A DNA stretch of 64,000 nt, taken from the NCBI GenBank assembly GCA_023444445.1, contig JAEXMK010000212.1, positions 1 through 64,000 of the forward strand, given 5' to 3'. The notes below the pieces were generated by a model that did no database searches, was not told the origin of the DNA, and saw nothing but the letters and a program-made list of their open reading frames with translations. Below are positions 1 to 9,142 of this stretch, in pieces (position 1 is the first letter of the stretch; each line of letters starts with the position of its first letter). Source of the DNA: Pseudomonadota bacterium. GTDB taxonomy: Bacteria > Pseudomonadota > Alphaproteobacteria > Rhizobiales > Rhizobiaceae. The position numbers and the translations under genes are program-made.

Positions 1-56
1 TTGCCCCCTCATCCGACCCTTCGGGCCACCTTCTCCCCGGCGGGGAGAAGAAATGC
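1..56. repeat. RIME-like intergenic palindromic element, partial copy cut by the window edge
   Basis: This is the right half of an element that recurs in fuller form at 3586-3714, 16981-17106 and (inverted) 52496-52622. It shows the CCCCCTCATCCG box, the CCCTTCGGG mini-palindrome and a terminal hairpin of the type TTCTCCCC-GGCG-GGGAGAA. The rest lies outside the window. Such mosaic elements are typical intergenic repeats of Rhizobiales. Bases 57-179 hold nothing recognisable before the stop codon of the dehydratase gene. Confidence 0.75.
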
Positions 57-179
57 GGGGTAACGTCATGCCTTACGAACGGTCGTTCAAAGCAGCAGAC
101 TTCAACTATGCACAAAACGTTTCAGCCCCGAGCGTAAACCCAGGGCTGATGAGAAAATCGCGAATATGGCGGCTCCGCC

Positions 180-1991
180 TCAGTGGTTGTCGCGCGGCAG
201 GCCCTTGGTCTGGGCGATACGCTGGTATTTTACCGCTGGCTCCAGAACCGCGCCGGTTTCCATCTGGCTGACGATGCCGCGCTGGATTTCCTGCCATGGC
301 GTCTGATGGTCAGGGAACTTGTAACCACCCTCTGCATGCAGAGCCTCGTAACGCTTGGCCAGTTCTTCACCAGAAATGAGGATATCCGCCTTGCCGCGGC
401 CCACATCGATGCGGACGCGGTCGCCCGTCTGCAGGACGGCGAGACCGCCGCCGGCCGCCGCTTCCGGCGAGGCATTGAGGATAGACGGGCTGCCCGACGT
501 GCCGGACTGACGGCCATCACCGATGCAGGGCAGCGAGCTGACACCTTGCTTCAGAAGATAATCCGGCGCGCGCATGTTCACAACTTCCGCTGCACCCGGA
601 TAACCGATCGGGCCTGCACCGCGCATGAAGAGAACGGTGTTGGCGTCGATACCGAGCGACGGATCGTCGATGCGGTGATGGTAATCTTCCGGACCATCGA
701 ACACCACGGCGCGGCCTTCGAAGGCTTCCGGATCATCAGGGTTGGAGAGATAACGATTGCGGAACTCTTCCGAAATCACGCTCGTCTTCATGATGGCGGA
801 GGAGAACAGGTTGCCGCGCAGCACGCGGAAGCCGGCGCGCTCCTTGAGCGGCTGCTCATAGGGGCGGATGACCTTCTCGTCTTCGATGATCGCACCACGA
901 CAATTGTCGCCGATGGTCTTGCCGTTGACCGTCATGGCGTCTTCCATGATCAGCCCCTGGTTCATCAGCTGGTTGACGACAGCGGGAACGCCGCCGGCAT
1001 GGTAATAATCCTCGCCGAGATATTCGCCAGCGGGCTGCAGGTTGACGAGCAGCGGCACATCTTCACCATAGGTCTGCCAGTCATCCACGGTCAGCTCGAC
1101 GCCGACATGGCGGGCAAGGCCGTTCAGGTGAATCGGCGCGTTGGTGGAGCCGCCGATGGCCGAATTGACGCGGATGGCGTTGATGAAGGCATCCTTGGTC
1201 ATGATATCGGAAGGCTTCAGGTCTTCCTTGACCATTTCGACGATGCGCAGGCCGGTGAGGTAGGAGACTTCCTGACGATCACGGTAAGGCGCCGGGATGG
1301 CGGCGGAGCCGGGAAGCTGCATGCCGAGCGCTTCGGCAAGCGAATTCATGGTCGTTGCCGTGCCCATGGTGTTGCAATAGCCGGTCGACGGAGCCGAGGA
1401 AGCGACGAGCTTGACGAAGCCCTGATAGTCGATCTCGCCCTTGGCCAGCAGTTCGCGTGCCTTCCAGACGATGGTGCCGGAGCCGGTGCGTTCACCGCGG
1501 AACCAGCCGTTCAGCATGGGGCCGACGGAAAGGGCGATGGCTGGAATGTTCACGGTGGCCGCCGCCATAAGACAGGCAGGCGTGGTCTTGTCGCAGCCGA
1601 TGGTCAGCACGACGCCATCGAGCGGGTAACCATAAAGCACTTCCACGAGGCCGAGGTAAGCCAGGTTGCGGTCGAGGCCTGCCGTCGGACGCTTGCCGGT
1701 TTCCTGGATCGGATGCACCGGGAATTCGATGGCAATACCACCGGCCTCACGGATGCCTTCACGCAGGCGGTTTGCCAGTTCCAGGTGGTGACGGTTGCAA
1801 GGGGAAAGGTCGGAACCCGTCTGCGCGATACCGATGATCGGGCGGTCGGACTGAAGCTCGGCTTGGCTGAGACCGAAGTTCATGTAGCGCTCAAGATAAA
1901 GCGCGGTCATGTCCGCATTGGCAGGATTGTCGAACCAGGCACGCGAACGGAGCTTGCCCTGAGTTGCAGGAAGATTGTCAGATGTCGTCAT
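180..1991 (-). CDS. IlvD/Edd-family sugar-acid (aldonate) dehydratase
   Basis: A 603-residue member of the IlvD/Edd dehydratase family. The family removes water from sugar acids or dihydroxy acids in the cytoplasm using an Fe-S cluster and Mg2+. The three cysteine regions expected for a [2Fe-2S] cluster are visible: [10 protein letters not shown] near residue 63, [10 protein letters not shown] near 133-142 and [11 protein letters not shown] near 205. The C-terminal [12 protein letters not shown] substrate loop is near residue 495. Length and motifs fit the arabinonate/xylonate dehydratase branch better than IlvD (dihydroxyacid dehydratase) or Edd. The start has a GGAG about 9 bases upstream. 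It diverges from a sugar ABC transporter of the galactofuranose/arabinose type, which supports a role in non-phosphorylative pentonate or galactonate breakdown. The exact substrate is inferred, not seen. Confidence 0.9.
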   Translation of the reverse strand: MTTSDNLPATQGKLRSRAWFDNPANADMTALYLERYMNFGLSQAELQSDRPIIGIAQTGSDLSPCNRHHLELANRLREGIREAGGIAIEFPVHPIQETGKRPTAGLDRNLAYLGLVEVLYGYPLDGVVLTIGCDKTTPACLMAAATVNIPAIALSVGPMLNGWFRGERTGSGTIVWKARELLAKGEIDYQGFVKLVASSAPSTGYCNTMGTATTMNSLAEALGMQLPGSAAIPAPYRDRQEVSYLTGLRIVEMVKEDLKPSDIMTKDAFINAIRVNSAIGGSTNAPIHLNGLARHVGVELTVDDWQTYGEDVPLLVNLQPAGEYLGEDYYHAGGVPAVVNQLMNQGLIMEDAMTVNGKTIGDNCRGAIIEDEKVIRPYEQPLKERAGFRVLRGNLFSSAIMKTSVISEEFRNRYLSNPDDPEAFEGRAVVFDGPEDYHHRIDDPSLGIDANTVLFMRGAGPIGYPGAAEVVNMRAPDYLLKQGVSSLPCIGDGRQSGTSGSPSILNASPEAAAGGGLAVLQTGDRVRIDVGRGKADILISGEELAKRYEALHAEGGYKFPDHQTPWQEIQRGIVSQMETGAVLEPAVKYQRIAQTKGLPRDNH

Positions 1992-2514
1992 GATGCGGGT
2001 CTCCAGCCGGAAGTGGCCAACGGTAAAATATTACGAATTGCGACAAGCTTATGTTGTGCGCAAGAAAAATGGAATCAGCGTTTCGGAGATCACGCATAAC
2101 CGACAGTGCAGGCCCAGACGAGTGGCATTGGGCTGCTCTTCGGCTTTAGCCGAATATTTTTCGGCATTTAAGGCCATCGCGGGACTGCACAACGGAATCT
2201 CCCTCCCATTTTGCCGGTTCAATCATGGGTCCTGCGACCCAGAATCCCGGCGAAAATCATCTTCTTATTTGTATTACTATTAGACGTCACCGCACTCTGT
2301 CAAGCGATATAGCGTTCGAAAGGTTGGCGACAGCGGCCATTCGAACCACAAAACATGAATATCTTATCATATTGATTTTTATAATTTTATTGTGAAAATA
2401 CATGATTTCTTCGTCACTTTAAAATCGAAACATACGAAAATTCCTCTTTTCAAGAGTATTACTATATGCTCATAGTGCGGTCGTCACGCTGACATCATCT
2501 CTGGGAGGAATAAG
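1992..2514. promoter_or_regulatory. Divergent intergenic region with repeat motifs (likely operators)
   Basis: This 523-base gap separates the dehydratase from ytfQ, which are transcribed in opposite directions, so both promoters should lie here. The right half (about 2340-2470) is strongly AT-rich. A 10-base direct repeat GTATTACTAT occurs at 2271-2280 and 2456-2465, and an inverted repeat GTTCGAA/TTCGAAC spans 2314-2346. Either could be an operator for the FadR-type or AraC-type regulators encoded downstream. No convincing -35/-10 pair could be fixed by eye. Confidence 0.45.
2314..2346. promoter_or_regulatory. Inverted repeat, candidate operator
   Basis: GTTCGAA at 2314-2320 and its exact complement TTCGAAC at 2340-2346, with 19 bases between. 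The centres are about two helical turns apart, as for a dimeric or tetrameric regulator. It lies in the divergent gap about 170 bases upstream of ytfQ. Which regulator binds is unknown. Confidence 0.35.
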
Positions 2515-3474
2515 ATGAGAAAAGCTCTCGCGGCAGTCACTGTCGCCGTTTCGCTGTGCCTTGCTTCAAGTGTTTCCGCCAAATCGCTCACCGTCGGCTT
2601 CTCGCAGATCGGTTCGGAATCCGGCTGGCGCGCGGCTGAAACCACAGTCACCAAACAGCAGGCCGAAAAGCGCGGCGTCACGTTGAAATTCGCCGACGCG
2701 CAGCAGAAGCAGGAAAACCAGATCAAGGCCGTCCGCGGCTTCATCGCGCAGGGCGTTGATGCAATCCTGATCGCACCCGTCGTCGCAACCGGCTGGGACG
2801 CCGTGCTGAAGGAAGCCAAGGAGGAAAAGATCCCCGTCATCCTGCTCGATCGCCAGATCGAAGCGCCGGATGATCTTTATCTGACGGCGGTCACTTCGGA
2901 CCAGGTTCACGAAGGCAAGGTTGCCGGCGACTGGCTGGTCAAGGATGTGGGTTCGAAGGACTGCAAGGTCGTCGAGCTTCAGGGTACGACCGGTTCTTCG
3001 CCTGCCATCAACCGCAAGAAGGGCTTCGAAGAGGCTATTGCTTCGCACGCCAATATCAAGATCGTGCGCTCGCAGACGGGTGACTTCACCCGCACCAAGG
3101 GCAAGGAAGTGATGGAGAGCTTCATCAAGGCCGAAGGCGGCGGCAAGGATATATGCGCTGTTTACGCCCACAATGACGACATGGCCGTCGGCGCAATCCA
3201 GGCCATCAAGGAAGCCGGCCTGAAGCCCGGAACCGACATCAAGGTCGTCTCCATCGATGCCGTTCCTGATATCTTCAAGGCCATGGCCGCCGGTGAAGCC
3301 AACGCCACCGTTGAACTGACGCCAGACATGGCAGGCCCGGCATTCGACGCGCTCGAAGCCTATCTGAAGGACAAGAAGGCTCCGGCGAAGTGGATTCAGA
3401 CCGAATCCAAGCTCTACACGGCATCTGACGACCCGATGAAGGTCTACGAGGCGAAGAAGGGCCTGGGCTACTAA
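2515..3474 (+). CDS. ytfQ: Sugar ABC transporter substrate-binding protein, YtfQ type
   Basis: A 319-residue periplasmic binding protein with an N-terminal signal peptide ending near SVSA (about residue 22). The mature part resembles E. coli YtfQ closely along its length, as remembered: FSQIGSESGWRAAE near the start, QQKQENQIKAVRGF, IAPVVATGWD, RKKGFEEAI, GDFTRTKGKEVMESF, VYAHNDDMAVGAIQAIKEAGLKPG and VELTPDMAGPAFDAL. YtfQ captures furanose-form galactose and related sugars such as arabinose for the YtfRT-YjfF importer. A strong GGGAGGA ribosome site precedes the start. It is the first gene of a four-gene transporter set and diverges from a sugar-acid dehydratase, which suggests uptake plus oxidative catabolism of the same sugar. 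Confidence 0.93.
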   Translation: MRKALAAVTVAVSLCLASSVSAKSLTVGFSQIGSESGWRAAETTVTKQQAEKRGVTLKFADAQQKQENQIKAVRGFIAQGVDAILIAPVVATGWDAVLKEAKEEKIPVILLDRQIEAPDDLYLTAVTSDQVHEGKVAGDWLVKDVGSKDCKVVELQGTTGSSPAINRKKGFEEAIASHANIKIVRSQTGDFTRTKGKEVMESFIKAEGGGKDICAVYAHNDDMAVGAIQAIKEAGLKPGTDIKVVSIDAVPDIFKAMAAGEANATVELTPDMAGPAFDALEAYLKDKKAPAKWIQTESKLYTASDDPMKVYEAKKGLGY

Positions 3475-3488
3475 GCCATTTCTTCGGG

Positions 3489-3515
3489 GAAACGGCGCAG
3501 GAGCTGCACCGTTTC
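3489..3515 (+). promoter_or_regulatory. Hairpin downstream of ytfQ
   Basis: GAAACGG pairs exactly with CCGTTTC around an inner CAG/CTG pairing. There is no T-run after it, so it is more likely an mRNA-stabilising hairpin than a terminator. Such hairpins commonly raise binding-protein output over permease output. Confidence 0.45.
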
Positions 3516-3585
3516 TTCCGGTTGTGAAACGATGGGCGAAACCCCGATAAAGAACGTTTTATGTGGAGAAAGCGGTTGCCACCAG

Positions 3586-3714
3586 TTTCTTCTCCCCGCC
3601 GGGGAGAAGTCCGCGGCAGCGGGATGAGGGGGCAAGGGTAGATATATACCGGGAGCTTGCCCCCCTCATCCGGCCCTTCGGGCCACCTTCTCCCCGGCGG
3701 GGAGAAGAAATACG
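3586..3714. repeat. RIME-like intergenic palindromic element, complete copy
   Basis: About 129 bases bounded by two strong hairpins, each of the form TTCTCCCC-N-GGGGAGAA. Between them are a GCGGGATGAGGGGGCAAGGGT box and its near-complement CTTGCCCCCCTCATCCGG. The same layout recurs at 16981-17106 and, inverted, at 52496-52622, with half a copy at 1-56. It lies between ytfQ and ytfR, inside what is otherwise one operon. Confidence 0.8.
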
Positions 3715-3768
3715 CCGCTCCCTACACAACTACTCTACCGAGACCCATTGCAATACGGAACCTCATCA

Positions 3769-5292
3769 ATGCCCGAAACCGCCTCTCTTCTGGAAGCACG
3801 CGTCATCGGCAAATCCTTTCTCGGGATCACGGCGCTCGATGGGGTCGATTTTTCGCTCGGGCGCGGTGAAATCCATGCGCTGCTGGGCGAAAACGGCGCG
3901 GGCAAATCGACGCTCATCAAAATCCTGACCGGCGTTTATCACCGCGACAGCGGCTCGATCTTTCTGGAGGGCGCAGAGATATCGCCCGCCAATGTTGGCG
4001 AGGCGCAGGCGCTCGGTATCGGCACCGTCTACCAGGAAGTGAACCTTCTCGAAAATCTGACGGTCGCCGAAAATCTGTTTCTCGGCCGCCAACCGCACCG
4101 CTTCGGCATGATCGACCGGGCCTCGATGCAGAAGAAATCCCAGGCGCTGCTGGCGCAATACGGTCTTTCCATCGACGTCAACGCCCTGCTTTCCAGCTAT
4201 TCCGTCGCCATCCGTCAGATCATAGCCATTGCCCGCGCCGTCGATCTTTCCGGCAAGGTGCTGGTGCTGGACGAACCGACCGCCAGCCTCGACGCCCATG
4301 AAGTCGAGATGCTGTTCGGCGTGTTGAGAAACCTGCGCGCCCGCGGCATCGGTATCATCATCATCACCCATTTCCTCAATCAGGTCTATGATATCGCCGA
4401 CCGCGTGACGGTTCTTCGCAATGGTCGCCTCGTCGGCACGCGTGAGATCGGCAACCTGCCGAGATCCGAACTCATTGCAATGATGCTGGGCCGCGAACTG
4501 CAGCACATCACCCATGAGCATCAGGCGGCCGACGATACAGTTGCGGACGGCGAACCGCCGATCCGTTTCGAAGGTTACGGCAAACGCGGCAGCATTGCTC
4601 CCTTCGATTTCGGCATTCGCCCCGGTGAAATCGTTGGCGTCGCCGGTCTTCTCGGCTCCGGCCGCACCGAAACGGCGTTCCTGCTGTTCGGCGTCGACAA
4701 GCCCGACACCGGCAAGGCCATGATAGACGGAAAGACGGTGGCGATTTCCTCACCCGAAGCGGCGATTACCGCCGGTTTCGGCTTCTGCCCGGAAGAGCGC
4801 AAGACGGACGGCATCATCGGCGACTTTTCGGTGACCGACAATATTGCCCTGGCACTTCAGGCCCGGCAGGGTTGGGCACGACCGCTGTCGCGCCGGCAGA
4901 AGGCGGAGCTTGCCGAGAGCTTCATCAAATCGCTCGATATTCGTCCGGCCGATCCCAACCGGCCGATAAAATTCCTGTCCGGCGGCAACCAGCAGAAAGC
5001 CATTCTGGCCCGCTGGCTCGCCACCCATCCCCGGCTTCTGATCCTCGATGAACCGACCCGCGGCATCGATATCGGCGCACATGCAGAAATTCTCAAAATG
5101 ATCGAAAAACTCTGCACCGAGGGCATGTCGCTTGTCGTCATTTCCTCCGAACTCGAAGAGCTTACCGCCGTTGCCCATCGCGTCGTCGTGCTGTCAGACC
5201 GCCGCCACGTCAGCGAGTTGAAGGGAGGCGAAGTCACCGCCGACAACATCATGCGGGCGATCGCCGATGCGGCGAAAACGGAGGCGGCGTGA
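3769..5292 (+). CDS. ytfR: Sugar ABC transporter ATP-binding protein, YtfR type (two ABC domains)
   Basis: A 507-residue duplicated ABC ATPase of the MglA/RbsA/YtfR carbohydrate group, working at the inner face of the membrane. The N-terminal domain has a standard Walker A GENGAGKST near residue 44 and Walker B VLVLDEPTASLD near 165. The C-terminal domain has the degenerate GLLGSGRTE P-loop usual for this group, then LSGGNQQKAILARWL and LLILDEPTRGIDIG. Two asymmetric domains in one chain are normal here. I chose the ATG at 3769 rather than the one 21 bases upstream because it sits where homologues begin (MPETASLLEARVIGKSF). Its stop overlaps the ytfT start by one base. Confidence 0.93.
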   Translation: MPETASLLEARVIGKSFLGITALDGVDFSLGRGEIHALLGENGAGKSTLIKILTGVYHRDSGSIFLEGAEISPANVGEAQALGIGTVYQEVNLLENLTVAENLFLGRQPHRFGMIDRASMQKKSQALLAQYGLSIDVNALLSSYSVAIRQIIAIARAVDLSGKVLVLDEPTASLDAHEVEMLFGVLRNLRARGIGIIIITHFLNQVYDIADRVTVLRNGRLVGTREIGNLPRSELIAMMLGRELQHITHEHQAADDTVADGEPPIRFEGYGKRGSIAPFDFGIRPGEIVGVAGLLGSGRTETAFLLFGVDKPDTGKAMIDGKTVAISSPEAAITAGFGFCPEERKTDGIIGDFSVTDNIALALQARQGWARPLSRRQKAELAESFIKSLDIRPADPNRPIKFLSGGNQQKAILARWLATHPRLLILDEPTRGIDIGAHAEILKMIEKLCTEGMSLVVISSELEELTAVAHRVVVLSDRRHVSELKGGEVTADNIMRAIADAAKTEAA

Positions 5293-6335
5293 TGGTGGCC
5301 ATAACACGACGCCTCAAAAGGCTTGCACCACAGCTTGCTGCCCTCTTCATCATTCTGGCGGCGATTACAATCATTTCGCCTGGTTTTCTGAATGTCTCGT
5401 TCCAGAACGGCAGGCTCTACGGCAGTCTGGTCGATATTCTCGTGCGTGCAGCCCCCGTGGCGCTTTTGACTATCGGCATGACACTTGTCATCGCGACCAA
5501 AGGTATCGATCTGTCGATTGGCGCGGTGATCGCCATTTGCGGCGCGGTTGCCGCCACGCTCATCAGCAACGGCCATTCCATACCCACCGTCCTTGCCGTC
5601 TCGCTTGCAGTCGGCATTGCCTGCGGCCTGTGGAACGGCGTGCTGGTTGCCCTTCTCGATATCCAGCCGATCATCGCCACGTTGATCCTGATGGTGGCAG
5701 GACGCGGCATTGCCCAGCTCATCACCGAGGGTGTCATTCTCACCTTCAACGATGACGGCTTTGCCGCCATCGGCTCAGGCTCCTTTGCAGGTGTTCCCTT
5801 GCCCGTCATCATCTGGGTGGCGGCGGCTCTGGTGATCGGCGTTCTCGTGCGCAAGAGCGCGCTCGGCTTTCTGATCGAGGCGACCGGCATCAATCGTCGC
5901 GCGGCAGCCCTTGCCGGGGTTAGAGCACGCTTCCTCTTGTTTTTCGTTTATGCCGTTTCCGGCCTCTGTGCGGCGATCGCGGGCATGATCGTGACTGCGG
6001 ATATTCGTGGCGCGGATGCCAACAATGCCGGGCTGTGGCTGGAACTGGATGCGATCCTGGCAGTGGTAATCGGCGGCACATCGCTGAATGGCGGCCGCTT
6101 CTCCATCACGGCATCGCTGATCGGCGCTCTGATCATCCAGACCATCAATACCGGCATTCTGGTTTCCGGTTTCCCACCGGAATTCAACCTCATCATCAAG
6201 GCCGGCATCATCATGGTCGTGCTGACACTGCAGTCTCCCGCGGTCATGGCGGTTCTAGGCTTCGTCAGAACGCCCAAGCCGCACGCAAAACCGGCTGCTG
6301 CCAACGGCATGACCAAGGAAGGAACCGCGCGATGA
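5292..6335 (+). CDS. ytfT: Sugar ABC transporter permease, YtfT type
   Basis: A 347-residue inner-membrane permease of the BPD_transp_2 (ribose/galactofuranose) family, with about eight to ten hydrophobic segments. The family motif TIGMTLVIATKGIDLSIGAV is near residue 60, and a second typical stretch IGGTSLNGGRFSI is near residue 258. The ATG at 5292 follows GGAGG by about eight bases and shares a base with the ytfR stop (TGATG). A GTG three bases upstream is an alternative start. It pairs with the next gene to form the heterodimeric channel. Confidence 0.92.
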   Translation: MVAITRRLKRLAPQLAALFIILAAITIISPGFLNVSFQNGRLYGSLVDILVRAAPVALLTIGMTLVIATKGIDLSIGAVIAICGAVAATLISNGHSIPTVLAVSLAVGIACGLWNGVLVALLDIQPIIATLILMVAGRGIAQLITEGVILTFNDDGFAAIGSGSFAGVPLPVIIWVAAALVIGVLVRKSALGFLIEATGINRRAAALAGVRARFLLFFVYAVSGLCAAIAGMIVTADIRGADANNAGLWLELDAILAVVIGGTSLNGGRFSITASLIGALIIQTINTGILVSGFPPEFNLIIKAGIIMVVLTLQSPAVMAVLGFVRTPKPHAKPAAANGMTKEGTAR

Positions 6336-7312
6336 TCCATAGCCGCAATCTGCCCTTCCTCACCACGCTGACGATCTTCGTGATCGCCTATCTGCTGTGC
6401 GTGCTGCAATATCCGGCGATCCTGTCGACACGGGTGATCGGCAATCTTCTGACCGACAATGCCTTTCTGGGCATTGCCGCCGTCGGCATGACCTTCGTCA
6501 TCCTCTCGGGCGGTATCGATCTCTCAATCGGCTCGGTCATCGCCTTCACCAGCGTTTTCGTGGCCGTCATGGTGGGCACTTATAATATTCATCCGCTTCT
6601 GGCCTTCGCGATCGTGCTCGTCGTCTCGACGCTGTTCGGTTGCCTGATGGGGGCGATGATACGTTTCCTGTCGATCCCGCCTTTCGTGGTCACGCTGGCG
6701 GGCATGTTTCTGGCGCGCGGCGCTGCCTATCTGATCTCCACGCAATCGGTACCGATTTCGCACCCCTTCATTGACGAGATCCAGGGCTTTTATTTCCGCT
6801 TTCCGGGCGGTGGCCGGCTGACGGCGCTCGCCATGGTGATGCTTCTCGTCTTTGCCGCCGGTATGCTGATCGCCAGCCGCACCCGCTTCGGCGCCAATGT
6901 CTACGCGCTGGGCGGCAACCCGCAATCGGCCGAACTGATGGGCGTGCCGATCGGGGCGACGACTATCGGCATCTACGCGCTCTCGGGTTTCCTTTCGGGT
7001 CTCGCCGGCATCGTTTACACGCTTTACACGTCGTCGGGTTATTCATTGGCGACTGTGGGTGTGGAGCTGGATGCCATCGCCGCCGTCGTCATTGGCGGCA
7101 CGCTTCTGACAGGTGGTACCGGACTAGTGGCCGGAACCTTCATCGGTCTGCTGATCCAGGGGTTGATCCAGACCTACATCGTTTTTGACGGCACACTGTC
7201 ATCCTGGTGGACGAAAATCGTCATTGGCGTGCTGCTTTTCGTCTTCATCGTGTTGCAGCGCGCAATCATCTGGTATTCAAACAGGAGACTGGCCGGACCA
7301 CATCCGGCATAA
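6332..7312 (+). CDS. yjfF: Sugar ABC transporter permease, YjfF type
   Basis: The second permease of the galactofuranose-type transporter, 326 residues. It begins with an ATG overlapping the ytfT stop (ATGA at 6332-6335), which points to translational coupling. The text MTFVILSGGIDLSIGSVIAF near residue 53 and AAVVIGGTLLTGGTG near residue 250 are hallmarks of the family. The protein is almost entirely hydrophobic. Longer upstream extensions in the same frame run inside ytfT and are not expected to be coding. A regulator gene follows at once. Confidence 0.92.
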   Translation: MIHSRNLPFLTTLTIFVIAYLLCVLQYPAILSTRVIGNLLTDNAFLGIAAVGMTFVILSGGIDLSIGSVIAFTSVFVAVMVGTYNIHPLLAFAIVLVVSTLFGCLMGAMIRFLSIPPFVVTLAGMFLARGAAYLISTQSVPISHPFIDEIQGFYFRFPGGGRLTALAMVMLLVFAAGMLIASRTRFGANVYALGGNPQSAELMGVPIGATTIGIYALSGFLSGLAGIVYTLYTSSGYSLATVGVELDAIAAVVIGGTLLTGGTGLVAGTFIGLLIQGLIQTYIVFDGTLSSWWTKIVIGVLLFVFIVLQRAIIWYSNRRLAGPHPA

Positions 7313-7329
7313 CGCAAACGGAGGCTTTA

Positions 7330-8064
7330 TTGGGGCTGCTCGAAACGACGATAAGCGGGCGAAAACGCCGGAACAGCCACGCCCATGTGGTCTCCGAACT
7401 CGGCAGCGCTATCGTCTCAGGCAGGATTGCGGAGGGTTCTCTGCTGCCCAATGATGCCGAGCTCTCCATGCGCTTCGGCGTTTCGCGCACGGTTTTGCGC
7501 GAAACCATGAAGACGCTGGCGGCCAAGCGGCTGGTGGAACCAAAGGCCAAGGTCGGTACCCGCGTTCTTGATCGTTCAAGCTGGAACTTCTTCGATCCCG
7601 ACGTGCTGGGCTGGCGCTGCGAAGCCGGCATAGACCAGGAATTCGTCAAGCATCTGGCGGAAATCCGCCTCGCGCTGGAGCCGGCAGCGGCAGCTGCGGC
7701 GGCCCTGCAGGCCTCCAATGACGACATCGTGTCGCTCTATGTCATCGCCGCCAAATTCGACAATCCGAAACACACGCCGGAAACCATCGCCAAGGTCGAT
7801 CTCGAATTCCACCTGGCCGTGGCGCATATGTCCGGCAACCCCTTCATGCGCTCGGCAAGCGGGCTGATCGAAGCCGCACTTGCCATTTCCTTCCAGCTTT
7901 CATCGCCCGCCGCCTCGCCCGGCACCATAGCCGAGATCGCGTCCAACCATCTGCGCATCGTGCATGCGATTGCGGCGCGCGATGCGGATGCGGCTGTGAA
8001 AGCCATGCGGCATGTGATCGAGGTGGGTAAGGACCGGACGCAGAAAGCGATCAAGACGGTTTGA
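7330..8064 (+). CDS. FadR-type (GntR family, FCD domain) transcriptional regulator
   Basis: A regulator of about 244 residues. The N-terminal winged helix includes IVSGRIAEGSLLPNDAELSMRFGVSRTVLRETMKTL, described here by its key elements SLLPNDAEL and GVSRTVLRE. The C-terminal FCD ligand domain has EIRLALEPAAAAAAA, then DLEFHLAVAHMSGNPF and SNHLRIVHAI, whose His/Asp/Glu residues bind metal or acid ligands in the family. No ATG fits. I chose TTG at 7330 because a GGAGG lies five bases upstream just after the yjfF stop; the frame is also open further upstream inside yjfF. Position at the end of the operon suggests it represses ytfQRT-yjfF and perhaps the dehydratase in response to a sugar acid. 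Confidence 0.87.
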   Translation: MGLLETTISGRKRRNSHAHVVSELGSAIVSGRIAEGSLLPNDAELSMRFGVSRTVLRETMKTLAAKRLVEPKAKVGTRVLDRSSWNFFDPDVLGWRCEAGIDQEFVKHLAEIRLALEPAAAAAAALQASNDDIVSLYVIAAKFDNPKHTPETIAKVDLEFHLAVAHMSGNPFMRSASGLIEAALAISFQLSSPAASPGTIAEIASNHLRIVHAIAARDADAAVKAMRHVIEVGKDRTQKAIKTV

Positions 8065-8196
8065 AGGCGGTTCCTCCGTCACGAGACCACCGCAGCCGCT
8101 TCGCGTGCGATCTGCATCCTGCGCGTGACAGCCTGGCGTTTCCATGCTAGAAAATCCACATTCCTTAACCGTTCGTCCGAATTTGCGAGAGCTGCC

Positions 8197-9138
8197 ATGA
8201 ACGATGCCCTGACGGAAATGCTGCGTGGCCTGAGGCTCGACGGCGTGGAATATGGCCGCTGCCGCATGGCGACGCCCTGGGCGACGGCTTTTCCCGAACA
8301 GGACGCGGCGCGGTTTCATTTCATTGGCGTCGGTCAGGCGAAGCTGCAAAAACCTTCCGGCGAGTGGCTGACGCTGACATGCGGCGATGCCGTTCTTCTG
8401 CCCCGTGGCCACGCCCATGTGCTGGGCAGCAGCGAGAATGTGAAGCCCGTCCTTTTCGACCGGTTCGGCAAGAAGGAAGTCTGCCAGGGCATTTTTGACA
8501 TGGAATGCGCGCAGGCCGGCGGGGATACCATTGCCTTCACCGCCTCCATGCGTTTCAACATGGACAATCTGCATCCGCTCCTGCAGCTGATGCCGGATGT
8601 GATGCTGACCAGCGATCTGGCTAGAAGCGATCCAGCCATTCCGCATTTGCTGGAAGCCATGACGCGCGAGGTGGAACTGAACCGCGTCGGCGCGGGTGGC
8701 ATTCTGGCAAGGCTTGCCGATGTACTGACCGCGACCTTGATCCGCACATGGGTGGAGCATGGTTGCGGCGATTCCAGTGGCTGGCTCGCCGCCGTGCGCA
8801 ACCCCGAACTCGGGCGGGTGCTGGCGGCCATCCACCTCAACCCCTCGAAAGACTGGAACGTCGAGGAACTTGCGTCCCTGATGGGCGCATCCCGTTCCAG
8901 CTTTGCTGAACGTTTCACACGTATCGTCGGTGAAAGCCCAGCCCGCTATGTCGTGCGCGTGCGGATGCATCAGGCACGCCTGTGGTTGCGCGAAGGCATG
9001 CGCGTGACGGTGGCGGCGGAAAAGCTCGGTTATGACTCCGAAGCGTCGTTCAGCCGCGCGTTCAAACGTGTCATCGGCGCGCCGCCCAGCCAGTTTCGCC
9101 GGAAAGACGCGGCGGCGCTGGAGGATGCCGCCGCCTGA
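8197..9138 (+). CDS. AraC-family transcriptional regulator with cupin N-terminus
   Basis: A 313-residue regulator. The first half resembles the cupin_6 domain: WATAFPEQDAARFHFIGVGQA, then LPRGHAHVLG. The last 100 residues form two helix-turn-helix units: WNVEELASLMGASRSSFAERF and MRVTVAAEKLGYDSEASFSRAF, followed by the usual G-x-P-SQFRR ending. The start at 8197 gives the usual cupin_6 N-terminus. An in-frame ATG 72 bases upstream is possible. Its 3' end lies four bases from the convergent dnaE2 stop. The target genes cannot be told from the sequence. Confidence 0.88.
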   Translation: MNDALTEMLRGLRLDGVEYGRCRMATPWATAFPEQDAARFHFIGVGQAKLQKPSGEWLTLTCGDAVLLPRGHAHVLGSSENVKPVLFDRFGKKEVCQGIFDMECAQAGGDTIAFTASMRFNMDNLHPLLQLMPDVMLTSDLARSDPAIPHLLEAMTREVELNRVGAGGILARLADVLTATLIRTWVEHGCGDSSGWLAAVRNPELGRVLAAIHLNPSKDWNVEELASLMGASRSSFAERFTRIVGESPARYVVRVRMHQARLWLREGMRVTVAAEKLGYDSEASFSRAFKRVIGAPPSQFRRKDAAALEDAAA

Positions 9139-9142
9139 GGGC

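Noticed and set aside
183-2099. A 638-codon open frame on the plus strand opposite the dehydratase gene
   Set aside because: It is the complement of a clear IlvD/Edd gene, its translation is rich in Arg/His/Asp with no domain, and high-GC genes commonly leave such long antisense frames.
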